From assembly GCF_014635025.1 (NCBI RefSeq), contig NZ_BMCE01000002.1, positions 682,001-746,000 of the forward strand: a DNA stretch of 64,000 nucleotides, written 5' to 3'. Position numbers and translations under genes: made by a program. How positions within the stretch are numbered: the first letter of the stretch is position 1; every line of letters begins with the position of its first letter. This stretch comes from Fictibacillus barbaricus (GTDB taxonomy: Bacteria > Bacillota > Bacilli > Bacillales > Fictibacillaceae). Shown here one piece after another: positions 27,158 through 37,360 of this stretch. The notes under the pieces are model-generated. The model did not search any database and was not told the origin of the DNA. It was given only the letters and a program-made list of their open reading frames with translations.

Positions 27158-28043
27158 AGTAAAATATGACGGGTTTAGGTGTGCTCTTTATTGGGATGAC
27201 ACCTCGATCTTAATGACTTCGAGAAATGGTCATCACCTTCATGCAATTTTTCCTGAGGTACCTCTTTTTCTAAAGCCATTAGAGGACAATGTAAAGCATC
27301 TTTTTCCCTTATTAGTAGACGGCGAGCTTTGCATCCTAGAAAATCCCTATAAAGCAAGCTTTGAAGAAATTCAGAAAAGAGGAAGACTTAAACAAAGTGA
27401 AAAGATTGCACATGCAGCTAAGCTTTTTCCTTCTTCATTTTGTGCTTTTGATTTGCTTGCGGTAGAAGGAAATTATATTAATCAGCTGTCTTTCTTAAAA
27501 AGAAAAGAGAAATTAAAAAATGTGCTTCACCTGCTTAATAGAAATGTGAACGATATACTTCCGGCTTCTCAGATTAATTATATTCCTTGTACTGTAGATA
27601 AAGCGGAGATTGAAAAAACGGTTAAGAACTACAAGAGTGAAGGCATTGTAGCAAAAGATGTTTCTAACAAATGGTCTCCCGGAATAAGAACAAACAAGTG
27701 GATCAAGGTAAAAAACCTAAAAGTCCATACATTTATACTCCTTGGTTATGACACAGAAAATGGATTTTTTCATGTTGGTGTGTTGAAAGACAGTTCTCTT
27801 GTTTTTGTAGGGTTGTTTTCACATGGAATTTCTCCTAAAGAGAAAGAGGCTTTAATTCAAATTGTAAAACAAAATCAAAGCGGAAGATCAGGTTCTCTTA
27901 TTTTGATCGAACCATCAATATGTATAGAGCTTTCGTATTTGGAGCTTTATAAAAATCAGCTCAGGCAGCCGAGGTTTCTTAAGTTTCGATTGGATGCTGA
28001 TTGGGAGGAGTGTACATGGGAAAGCCTGCTAAAGAACAATTGA
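27081..28043 (+). CDS. ligD: LigD ATP-dependent ligase domain protein
   Basis: 320-residue nucleotidyltransferase-type DNA ligase: the adenylated lysine is in EVKYDGFR (residue 28), with LVDGELCIL, EGIVAKDVSN and WIKVKN (motif V) downstream, then an OB-fold domain. It seals breaks held by Ku. In B. subtilis the ligase and polymerase domains are one protein of about 611 residues; here this domain ends separately. Its ATG overlaps the shifted Ku stop (ATGA), indicating an operon. It starts 77 bp inside the Ku frame as read. Confidence 0.88.
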   Translation: MIQSFLKPMLPTLSEELPLGENWLYEVKYDGFRCALYWDDTSILMTSRNGHHLHAIFPEVPLFLKPLEDNVKHLFPLLVDGELCILENPYKASFEEIQKRGRLKQSEKIAHAAKLFPSSFCAFDLLAVEGNYINQLSFLKRKEKLKNVLHLLNRNVNDILPASQINYIPCTVDKAEIEKTVKNYKSEGIVAKDVSNKWSPGIRTNKWIKVKNLKVHTFILLGYDTENGFFHVGVLKDSSLVFVGLFSHGISPKEKEALIQIVKQNQSGRSGSLILIEPSICIELSYLELYKNQLRQPRFLKFRLDADWEECTWESLLKNN

Positions 28044-28936
28044 ATCTTCAGGTGAACGGTGAGATAGTAACGTTAACTAGTCCTGACAAACCTCTTTGGC
28101 CGGAACGCAATATCGTTAAAGTCGAATACATGAACTATTTGACTCAGATGGCTCCATATATGCTTCCATTTCTAAAAAATCGCGCTCTAACCGTTATCCG
28201 ATATCCGCATGGTGCGGGAGATGAGCGGTTCTACCAAAAAAATTGTCCTGACTATGCCCCACAATATGTGCTTACAGTGAAAGAAGAAGATATCAATTAT
28301 ATTGTCTGCAATAATCTTCCAACCCTTCTGTGGCTAGGCAACCAACTGGCATTTGAATTTCATATTCCTTACCGACCTTCTGGTACACGCTATCCGTCAG
28401 AGATTGTAATGGATCTCGATCCACCCTCAAGAAATGAGTTTCAACTTTCTGTGGAAGCCGCCTTAATGATTAAAGAAATATGTGATAGATTAAACCTGGT
28501 TACATTTATTAAAACCAGTGGAAATAAAGGCATGCAAATTTATATACCCTTGCCAACGGATCAGGTAACATTTGATGAATCCCGCCTATTCACTGAATTT
28601 CTAGCTCATTATCTTATTGAGCGTGAACCACAATGGTTTACGGTTGAACGTTTAAAAAAGAACAGAGGTAATAAATGCTATATTGATTATATTCAGCATG
28701 CGGAAGGCAAAACCATTATCGCTCCTTATTCTGTAAGAGGGAATAAAGATGCGCTTGTCGCAGCACCACTATATTGGCGAGAAGTGACACAGTCTCTTAA
28801 ACCTGATATGTTTCCACTAACAACCATACACGACCGTGTAAAAGAAATTGGCGATCCATTCAAAGACTTTTTTACAATAAATCAAAAACAGCCAATCCTC
28901 CCTGTTCTACAAGCACTAAAAGAAAAAAGCCTCTAA
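28016..28936 (+). CDS. LigD polymerase/primase domain protein
   Basis: 306-residue archaeo-eukaryotic-primase-type domain (LigD PolDom): DKPLWPERNIVKVEYMNYL, the metal-binding VMDLDPP and IAPYSVRG are the family marks. It fills gaps at broken ends with a preference for ribonucleotides. The usual SGxKGxH motif reads SGNKGMQ, with Gln in place of His. It overlaps the ligase gene by 28 bp in the -1 frame and has its own GGGAGGAG site 6 bp before the ATG, so it appears to be translated independently. Confidence 0.85.
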   Translation: MGKPAKEQLNLQVNGEIVTLTSPDKPLWPERNIVKVEYMNYLTQMAPYMLPFLKNRALTVIRYPHGAGDERFYQKNCPDYAPQYVLTVKEEDINYIVCNNLPTLLWLGNQLAFEFHIPYRPSGTRYPSEIVMDLDPPSRNEFQLSVEAALMIKEICDRLNLVTFIKTSGNKGMQIYIPLPTDQVTFDESRLFTEFLAHYLIEREPQWFTVERLKKNRGNKCYIDYIQHAEGKTIIAPYSVRGNKDALVAAPLYWREVTQSLKPDMFPLTTIHDRVKEIGDPFKDFFTINQKQPILPVLQALKEKSL

Positions 28937-28968
28937 TGGATAAGACGACTTATCTGTTAGAGGCTTTA
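28923..28968. terminator. Bidirectional terminator between ligD and the LacI gene
   Basis: AAAGCCTCTAA/TTAGAGGCTTT outer stem with an inner GATAAG/CTTATC stem; A-run before it. The stop codon of the polymerase gene lies in the stem. Confidence 0.8.
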
Positions 28969-28974
28969 AGGATT

Positions 28975-29997
28975 TTATTTGAATGAACTGCAAGTCTGTC
29001 TCTCCACTAGCTTAAATGGAACGACTACTCGCTTTGCTGGTTTTTCCGGAAAGTGTATGCATTCCAATAATCCTTTAGCTGCTTCATATCCGAGCTGAAA
29101 GATATTGATATCTACTGATGTTAAGGATGGAGAAGAAAGTTCTGATAGCATAACATTATTAAAGCTTAATAGGGATAGATCTCCTGGAACACTTACCCCT
29201 AGTTCATTCAGTGTACTTAAAACACCAAATGACATAACATCATCGATTACAAGGAGTGCAGAAGGCGGTTCTTTTAAAGCGAGAAGCTCTTTAACTGCTT
29301 CCTGCCCCCCTTCTTTTAGGAACTCTTCATGAACGATATATTCATCTTTGTATGGAAGCCCTGCGTTGCGTATCGCTTTTTCATAACCTAGTAAACGGTC
29401 AATAGTTACAACTAGGTTTAAGTTGCCACCGACAAAACCAATTCGTTCATGACCAAGTGAAATCAAGTATTCTGTCATTTCTTGTGCTGCTTTAAAGTTA
29501 TCATTATCAATATGGGTTATACTTTCCGCGTTCTTAAAAGGCTTACCGATTACAGTAAAAGGAAATTTCTGCTCTTGCAGATAACACATGATCCTGTCAT
29601 CCACACGAGAATAAAGCATGACTATTCCGTCGACGCGGCGCCCCTGCACCATTCGAACAACACCTTCAAATATTTCATCTTCCGTATTTCCAGTTGACAT
29701 ATATAGTGCATATTCCTGTTCATGTGCAATTGTACTTATTCCACGAATTACTTCTGGAAAAAAGGGATTTTGAAATGCTTTATCAGCTGAACTTGGCATA
29801 ACTAGCCCAATCGCTTGGGTGCTTCGATTTGCTAAACTTCGAGCATTGAAGTTTGGATGATAGCCAAGATAGTCCATTGCCTCTTTTACTTTTCGTTTTG
29901 TTTTTTCTGATATACGAGGGTTGTTTGCGATCACCCTGGATACCGTTGATGGAGCAACATCTGCTAATTTTGCAACATCTTTTATCGTAACTGACAT
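28975..29997 (-). CDS. mdxR: LacI-family regulator of the maltodextrin genes
   Basis: 340-residue repressor/activator: N-terminal helix-turn-helix TIKDVAKLADVAPSTVSRVI, hinge helix near residue 55 (ARSLAN) and a periplasmic-binding-type effector domain. Family and position next to mdx genes make it the counterpart of YvdE/MdxR, which responds to maltodextrins. LacI-type palindromes at 35230-35239 and 35404-35417 are its probable targets. AGGAGGA precedes the ATG; it may be transcribed alone, being 115 bp after the amylase gene. Confidence 0.8.
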   Translation of the reverse strand: MSVTIKDVAKLADVAPSTVSRVIANNPRISEKTKRKVKEAMDYLGYHPNFNARSLANRSTQAIGLVMPSSADKAFQNPFFPEVIRGISTIAHEQEYALYMSTGNTEDEIFEGVVRMVQGRRVDGIVMLYSRVDDRIMCYLQEQKFPFTVIGKPFKNAESITHIDNDNFKAAQEMTEYLISLGHERIGFVGGNLNLVVTIDRLLGYEKAIRNAGLPYKDEYIVHEEFLKEGGQEAVKELLALKEPPSALLVIDDVMSFGVLSTLNELGVSVPGDLSLLSFNNVMLSELSSPSLTSVDINIFQLGYEAAKGLLECIHFPEKPAKRVVVPFKLVERQTCSSFK

Positions 29998-30112
29998 GTC
30001 ATAGTCCTCCTTTCAGACTATTTGGCTTAGTGTATCCGCTTACTTAATCCATCATAATTGTATAGAATCCATAGGAAAAAAGAAATACTAATTCCTTTCT
30101 AACCTTAACAAT

Positions 30113-31639
30113 TTAGGAATTTTCCTTTCTTCTTTTCATGAAAAAGAACAAAATCCCAACTAAAGCCAAGATCCCAGCCATAATACCGTAAAGGAAAGTA
30201 TACGAATCGGCATTTTGTTTAGAAAAGATGTATGCACTTTCCCCTTTTGCTTCTATCGCAACTGAACCCTCGTTTGCTGTAACCTCTGCATCTGACAAAA
30301 GATCAACGAGCTTTTTATTCTGTAATTCCTTATCAGAAAAAGTGATGGTAGATTTCCTTTTATCGTTGTTAAATACGATATAAAGTGTTTCATCTTCATA
30401 CGTTCGCTTAAAAACAGCAATGCCGTCTTTATCAACAACCATAGAATAATCTCCGCGGCGAAGTGTTGGATGATTTTGCCGCAGTTTTCCAAGCTGTGCT
30501 GTAAACGTCTCCATGTCCTTATTATTGGAGAAGTTCATCATTCGACGATTGTCAGGGTCTTTTGCACCATCCATCATATGTTCTGTTCCTTGATACACAA
30601 TCGGAATTCCTGGTGCTGTGTAAAGGTACGTTAAAGCAAGCTTAAGTCTTTTTTCTGGATCTTCTTGCTTCAATAACGCCTCACGCACAAAACGAATATT
30701 GTCGTGATTATCAATAAAGTTCCCTAACGTGTAAGGATCTTCGTAATAGTACTTGTTTCTTTCCCATACTGAATAAAGTTCAGAAAGTGATTGTCCGCTT
30801 TGTCTAAAAATACGAACCATTTCATTAAATAAAGGATAGTCAACAAAAGATTGGATGCCCGCTTTATTATAAGCTGCAATATACCTTGGATCGTTATGCC
30901 ACACTTCCCCGATTAAATAAAAGTCTGGCTTTGCTTTTTTCACTCTTGCAGAAAATTGGTTCCAAAAATCTTTTGGAACGTGTTTCACTGTGTCCAACCG
31001 ATAACCGTCAATATCAGTTTCATTAATCCAATATTCTGCTACATCTAAAAGGTAATTCCTCGTTTCATTGTTTTCAGTATTAAGATCAGGCAGACCTGCA
31101 AGCCAGCCATTCTCAACGTTTTGTTGGTCGTCCCAGTTGCTGATCTCCATCTGTGGATGAAACCAGTCCTTTTTAATAGGATCATCCAGCCAACGATGCT
31201 GATAGCCAGTATGGTTCACAACTAAATCTAAAATTACTTTAATGTCTCGATCATGCGCTTTTTTTACAAGCTGTTTTAATTCTTCTTTCGATCCAAAGTG
31301 CTCTTCTGTATCGTAAAAATCTTCCGTCCAATAACCGTGGTATCCTTTTGGTTCATTTTTTACAATTGGTGTCAGCCATATGGCTGTTGCACCAAGACCC
31401 TTTAAATAATCAAGCTTTTCAGTAATTCCTTTAAAGTCGCCGCCATGGTAAGCAGCAGGATCACTGATGTCTGCTTCAAAATCATTGCTCTTATCTCCGT
31501 TATGAAACCTGTCTATCATAATAAAATAGATGGTTTCGTCTTTCCAAGATCGCTCTTCCTTTTTTTCTGCAAGCGCTTTATTTTGAACAGATAAAAAAAG
31601 AAGAAACGATAAGCCCAAGAACATAATCCTTTTGCCCAT
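30113..31639 (-). CDS. Membrane-anchored alpha-amylase
   Basis: 508-residue GH13 enzyme. A signal peptide (residues 1-24) is followed by the catalytic barrel with all signatures: DLVVNHTG, DGYRLDTVKH (Asp nucleophile), IGEVWH (Glu) and FIDNHDN (Asp). The end holds a hydrophobic helix (FLYGIMAGILALVGILFFFM) and KRRKENS, so it should stay on the membrane outside the cell rather than be released. There is no LPxTG. It lies 31 bp after mdxG, so it would feed maltodextrins directly to the importer. Confidence 0.88.
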   Translation of the reverse strand: MGKRIMFLGLSFLLFLSVQNKALAEKKEERSWKDETIYFIMIDRFHNGDKSNDFEADISDPAAYHGGDFKGITEKLDYLKGLGATAIWLTPIVKNEPKGYHGYWTEDFYDTEEHFGSKEELKQLVKKAHDRDIKVILDLVVNHTGYQHRWLDDPIKKDWFHPQMEISNWDDQQNVENGWLAGLPDLNTENNETRNYLLDVAEYWINETDIDGYRLDTVKHVPKDFWNQFSARVKKAKPDFYLIGEVWHNDPRYIAAYNKAGIQSFVDYPLFNEMVRIFRQSGQSLSELYSVWERNKYYYEDPYTLGNFIDNHDNIRFVREALLKQEDPEKRLKLALTYLYTAPGIPIVYQGTEHMMDGAKDPDNRRMMNFSNNKDMETFTAQLGKLRQNHPTLRRGDYSMVVDKDGIAVFKRTYEDETLYIVFNNDKRKSTITFSDKELQNKKLVDLLSDAEVTANEGSVAIEAKGESAYIFSKQNADSYTFLYGIMAGILALVGILFFFMKRRKENS

Positions 31640-31670
31640 CGCCGTTCCTCCTTGAGTGCGGTCCTTGTTT

Positions 31671-32507
31671 TTACCCTTTTGTACCGCCGGCTGTTAATCC
31701 GGATATGAAATAACGCTGCAGTGATAAGAAAAGCAGACCGATCGGAATTGCTACTAATACAGAACCTGCTGCAAAAAGCGTAAAGCTGTTTCCAAATTCA
31801 TTCTTAATCATGTTAAACAAACCAACCGCAAGTGTCATCTTTTCATCAGAGCTGATGAGGATAGATGCTAAGATGAAATCTGCAAACGGTGAAATGAAAC
31901 TGAATAGCGCGATTACTGCTAAGATAGGCTTTGATAGCGGAAGAATGATCTGCCAAAAGATACGGAAGTGACCAGCACCATCAATGCGTGCGGATTCGTC
32001 TAATTCTTTTGGAATCGTATCGTAATAGTTCTTCGCTAAATACGTGTTCATCGGAATTAATCCACCAACGTATACAAGAATTAATGCAAAGTGTGTATCA
32101 AGCAATCCAACCTGGTATGCAAGGATGTAGATCGCCAAGATTGCAACGAATTGCGGGATCATCTGTAGAATCAAGAATAATAGCAAACCGTTCTTACGTC
32201 CAATAAACTTATAACGTGAAAAAGCGTAAGCAGTAAGGCCAATAAAGATAACAGAAAGCACCATTGTGATAAAGCAGATTTTCAGCGTGTTCCAATACCA
32301 GATTAAATAGTCGGTTTCAGCAAACAGCTTTTTATAATGAGTCAATGTTGCATTCTCTGGAATAATCGTAGAACTTGATAATGTGTTACCTGGGTTGAAG
32401 GAAGATCCAATAACCCAGAGAATCGGATAGACAACGATAGCAATAGCTGACAATAAGACTAGATAGGACAGAGTTAAACGAATTCTTCTTGCTGTTTTTA
32501 TGCTCAT
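31671..32507 (-). CDS. mdxG: Maltodextrin ABC transporter permease MdxG
   Basis: 278-residue MalG-type permease with six predicted helices and the EAA loop (ELDESARIDGAGHFRIFWQI near residue 180). It forms the channel with MdxF. It begins 1 bp after the mdxF stop. The energising ATPase (MsmX type) is usually encoded elsewhere and is absent here. Confidence 0.9.
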   Translation of the reverse strand: MSIKTARRIRLTLSYLVLLSAIAIVVYPILWVIGSSFNPGNTLSSSTIIPENATLTHYKKLFAETDYLIWYWNTLKICFITMVLSVIFIGLTAYAFSRYKFIGRKNGLLLFLILQMIPQFVAILAIYILAYQVGLLDTHFALILVYVGGLIPMNTYLAKNYYDTIPKELDESARIDGAGHFRIFWQIILPLSKPILAVIALFSFISPFADFILASILISSDEKMTLAVGLFNMIKNEFGNSFTLFAAGSVLVAIPIGLLFLSLQRYFISGLTAGGTKG

Positions 32508-32508
32508 A

Positions 32509-33771
32509 TTAAATCATTCCTTCGTCCTTAAATGATTTTGTTTTTCTAAATTGCCATAGGGCAAGCGAAACGATAATTAACGACAGCAATACGGTTACAG
32601 CTGCGGCCTTGCTATATTGAGCCGATGTCATCGTTAAGTTATAGATCCATGAGATCAGGATATCTGTCCCTCCTGCATTTTGATCAGCTACTGCAGGACC
32701 ACCGTTATTAAAGAGATAGATAACGTTAAAGTTATTAAAGTTAAACGTGTATTGTGTGATTAAGATTGGTGCTGTTGTAAATAAGATCATTGGAAGTGTG
32801 ATCTTACGGAATTTATCCCAGTTTGATGCACCATCAACTGTTGCTGCCTCATAAAGTTCACCAGGAATGGACTGAAGTACGCCTGTTGTCATCGCCATAA
32901 CGAACGGGAATCCTAGCCATGATTGAATAAAGATTAAGGCGATCTTTGTGTAAAAAGGATCTGTCATCCAAGGTAAGGAATCGATTCCAAGTGGTGCTAA
33001 GATGGATTGGTTAATCGCTCCAAACGTGTCATTGAACAGACCTGAGAAAATTAAGATGGACACGAATGCAGGTACTGCCCATGGCAAGATCAGCAGTGTT
33101 CGGATAACGCCTTTAAACTTGATTTCCTTTTGGTTTAACACTACTGCTAAGAAAATACCTACTGCCACTTGGAGTGTTGTTGCTGTAAATGTCCAGATGA
33201 TCGTCCAAGCAAATACAGACACGAATGTTTCACGCCAGATATCTAAAGAAAAGATCTCAATAAAGTTCTTAAAACCTACCCAGTCTACTAGTTTAGCGGG
33301 TGGTGAGTTATATAGGTTGTAATTCGTAAAAGCTAGAAGCAGCATGAAAATAATCGGAAAAATGACCACGAAGATCAATAGCAAGAATCCAGGACCAACC
33401 ATTAAGTAAGGAAATCCTTTATCGACTACATTGTGGTATTGCTCTTTCAGTGTGCTTAGTTCCAAACCGTTATCACGCTTTTTCCCATTCTGATATGCGT
33501 CATATAAGTTAAAGTAATAAAACGCTAATCCAATCCCGACTACAAGTATGGAAATAACTCCGTTTACAAGCAAGAATATGGAGTGGTCACGAGGCACCTC
33601 AGTACCAAGTGTTACTATTCCCCAAAGGCCAATATTTAGAAAATCCAGGAATGCAATAAAATAACATACTGCTAAAAATAAGAATGCGAAGCCTTTAACA
33701 AACTGTTTGTTATAAAATTGCCCCATTCCTGGAATGATGGACAGCAACGCTGCCGTCTTTCGATGTGTCAT
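32509..33771 (-). CDS. mdxF: Maltodextrin ABC transporter permease MdxF
   Basis: 420-residue MalF-type permease, with a longer N-terminal membrane region (two helices before residue 100) than MalG-type proteins and the EAA loop (ELYEAATVDGASNWDKFRKI). The start at 33771 (MTHRKTAALLSIIPG) is chosen for AAAGGGG 9 bp upstream; the open frame extends 31 residues further without support. Confidence 0.9.
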   Translation of the reverse strand: MTHRKTAALLSIIPGMGQFYNKQFVKGFAFLFLAVCYFIAFLDFLNIGLWGIVTLGTEVPRDHSIFLLVNGVISILVVGIGLAFYYFNLYDAYQNGKKRDNGLELSTLKEQYHNVVDKGFPYLMVGPGFLLLIFVVIFPIIFMLLLAFTNYNLYNSPPAKLVDWVGFKNFIEIFSLDIWRETFVSVFAWTIIWTFTATTLQVAVGIFLAVVLNQKEIKFKGVIRTLLILPWAVPAFVSILIFSGLFNDTFGAINQSILAPLGIDSLPWMTDPFYTKIALIFIQSWLGFPFVMAMTTGVLQSIPGELYEAATVDGASNWDKFRKITLPMILFTTAPILITQYTFNFNNFNVIYLFNNGGPAVADQNAGGTDILISWIYNLTMTSAQYSKAAAVTVLLSLIIVSLALWQFRKTKSFKDEGMI

Positions 33772-33873
33772 TACAGGGTTCCCCTTTCTTTTGCCCACTA
33801 ACTGCTTTGTGTTTTGTTCGAAAGATCTTAGGACCCATTCATCAGCAAAATCTTTCCAACACACACAATAGTG

Positions 33874-33914
33874 AGAGAAAGCAGTACCCGCGACGACTGG
33901 GTACCGCTTTCCTC
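33874..33914 (-). terminator. Hairpin between mdxE and mdxF
   Basis: About 14-bp stem (GAGAAAGCAGTACCC/GGGTACCGCTTTCCTC) with an 8-10-nt loop and no good T-run on the minus strand. More likely an mRNA-stabilising or attenuating element that favours mdxE transcript than a full terminator. Confidence 0.6.
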
Positions 33915-33924
33915 TTATTGCTTA

Positions 33925-35193
33925 TTACTTGCTGTGGTTTGCTTTAATGTTTTGTCCGATCGTTTTAACTGCGCTTTCTAGAGCAGCTTTTGGCTCAGAC
34001 TTGCCTGTAGCAGATAATTGAAGTGCGTTTGCAGCTGGAGCCCAAACTTCTGCCATCTCAGGAATGTTAGGCATTGGAACTCCACGTTCAGATTGAACAG
34101 CTACAGCTTTAGCTGCTTCGTTGTCTGCAATCAGTGGGTCCTCCATTAAAGATACAACTGGAGGGATTTCTGCTGTCTTTTCGAAACGAGTTTTAGCGCT
34201 CTCTTCGTTAGTGATGAACTCTACAAGCTTTGCAGCCCATTCTTGATTTTCAGAGAATGCACTTACGTTGTAACCTTTAACACCGATGAACGTTTTAACA
34301 TACTCACCGTTTGGAAGCTTAGGCATTGGCGCAACACCGATATCGATGCCAGCATCTTTGTAGCCTTGGAAAGACCAAGGACCGTTCATAACAGAAGCAA
34401 CTTTACCTTCTTGGAATAGTCCGTCAATTGTTTGTCCGGCTTTTTCACCAATGATACCTTTAGGGAATAATCCGTCCTTATACCAGCTAGTGATGTAGTC
34501 TAATCCTTCAACAGCACCTTCATTTGCAAGACCAAGGTCTTCAGGATTCAAGGTACCATTGTCGTCTTTAAATACATAACTGCCGTATCCAGAAAGAATT
34601 CCATTTGCAAAGTAGAAGTCAGTCCAGTTTGCAAGGAAACCGTATTGTGCTCCACCTTTGTCACCTTTAGAGAAAGCAAGAACGTCGTCTAAAGATTCTG
34701 GCGCTTCTGTCATTTGCTTTTTGTTGTAGATAAATACTGGTGTTTCAGTTGATTTTGGAAGACCATAAAGTTTTCCGTCATATGTTAATGCGTTAATTGA
34801 AGATTCTGTATAAAGCTTTGTTACATCATCAGAGATTTCGATCGGCGCGATTAGTCCTTCAATCGCCAAAGGTCCTACACGGTCATGAGGAGTCGTGATA
34901 ACATCTGGTCCTTTTTTTGCTGGTCCGTCAAGACGAAGCTTCTCCTGCTGATCAAGCATTGGAATTTCTTTTAACTCAACTTTGATGCCGTGTTTCTCTT
35001 CGAACTTTTTGATTGCATCTTCAGTTCCAGCACCTTTTTCTTGGTCTTCCCAGATCACTAATTTTTCAGGCTTGTCTGAAGCCGTTTCTTTTTTACCGCC
35101 AGTAGAAGAGCTGTCTTCTTGCGGTCCGCAAGCAGCTAGAGCACTTGCAGCTAGAGCAAAAGTTAAAGGCAATGCTAATAACTTTTTCATCAA
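33925..35193 (-). CDS. mdxE: Maltodextrin-binding lipoprotein MdxE
   Basis: 422-residue SBP_bac_1 family protein; signal peptide with lipobox ALAAC (Cys22) then Ser/Thr linker. The fold signatures KLVIWEDQEKGAGTEDAIKKF (here trimmed) and GIGVAPMP-like segment DIGVAPMPKLPNGEYV fit maltose/maltodextrin binders. It is the first gene of the mdxE-F-G-amylase unit, preceded by a LacI-type operator. An ATG one codon later is equally possible. Confidence 0.9.
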   Translation of the reverse strand: MMKKLLALPLTFALAASALAACGPQEDSSSTGGKKETASDKPEKLVIWEDQEKGAGTEDAIKKFEEKHGIKVELKEIPMLDQQEKLRLDGPAKKGPDVITTPHDRVGPLAIEGLIAPIEISDDVTKLYTESSINALTYDGKLYGLPKSTETPVFIYNKKQMTEAPESLDDVLAFSKGDKGGAQYGFLANWTDFYFANGILSGYGSYVFKDDNGTLNPEDLGLANEGAVEGLDYITSWYKDGLFPKGIIGEKAGQTIDGLFQEGKVASVMNGPWSFQGYKDAGIDIGVAPMPKLPNGEYVKTFIGVKGYNVSAFSENQEWAAKLVEFITNEESAKTRFEKTAEIPPVVSLMEDPLIADNEAAKAVAVQSERGVPMPNIPEMAEVWAPAANALQLSATGKSEPKAALESAVKTIGQNIKANHSK

Positions 35194-35229
35194 TTGTACC
35201 CCCTAATGTTATTAAGAATCCAAAGCATA

Positions 35230-35239
35230 CAAACGTTTG
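35230..35239. promoter_or_regulatory. LacI-family operator upstream of mdxE
   Basis: Perfect 10-bp palindrome CAAACGTTTG with the AAnCGnTT-like core of LacI-type operators, about 40 bp before the mdxE start. Likely bound by the adjacent regulator. Confidence 0.65.
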
Positions 35240-35295
35240 CACAAAGTAGCAAAAAAAATGATCCTTTGTCTTTTTATAAAGTTTTTTGCCGTTTA

Positions 35296-35309
35296 TGAAA
35301 ACGATTGCA
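35296..35309. promoter_or_regulatory. Candidate CcpA (cre) site
   Basis: TGAAAACGATTGCA matches the cre consensus TGWAANCGNTNWCA at all but one position (G for W). Its place upstream of mdxE suits carbon catabolite repression by CcpA. Confidence 0.6.
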
Positions 35310-35390
35310 TTACGTGTTCAATTTCATTATACCTTTGCTTAGAATTTTTACAATACTTTTTTAATTTTTTTGTTTCCGCTTTCATTTTCC

Positions 35391-35420
35391 TTGATTTTTA
35401 CTTTGTAAGCGGTTTATACT
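35391..35420 (+). promoter_or_regulatory. Promoter of the cyclomaltodextrinase gene with a cre/LacI-like site
   Basis: TTGATT (35391-35396), 18-bp spacer, TATACT (35415-35420). The half-palindromic TGTAAGCGGTTTAT at 35404-35417, with an AAnCGnTT core, overlaps the spacer and -10 box, where a LacI-type regulator or CcpA would block transcription. Confidence 0.65.
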
Positions 35421-35458
35421 ATCACCATTACAAGTTGAAGGCAATGTACGATCCTTAC

Positions 35459-37256
<1,798 letters not shown>

Positions 37257-37261
37257 AAGCC

Positions 37262-37295
37262 ATCCCCTTACCATATTAAGTAAGGGGATTTTATT
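37262..37295 (+). terminator. Cyclomaltodextrinase terminator
   Basis: ATCCCCTTAC/GTAAGGGGAT stem, 8-nt loop, then TTTTATTT. Confidence 0.85.
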
Positions 37296-37360
37296 TCAGG
37301 TGCTGCACTTTCTGCTACAATAGGAAAATAATCTACCAACAACGATGGAGGGGGATGTAG

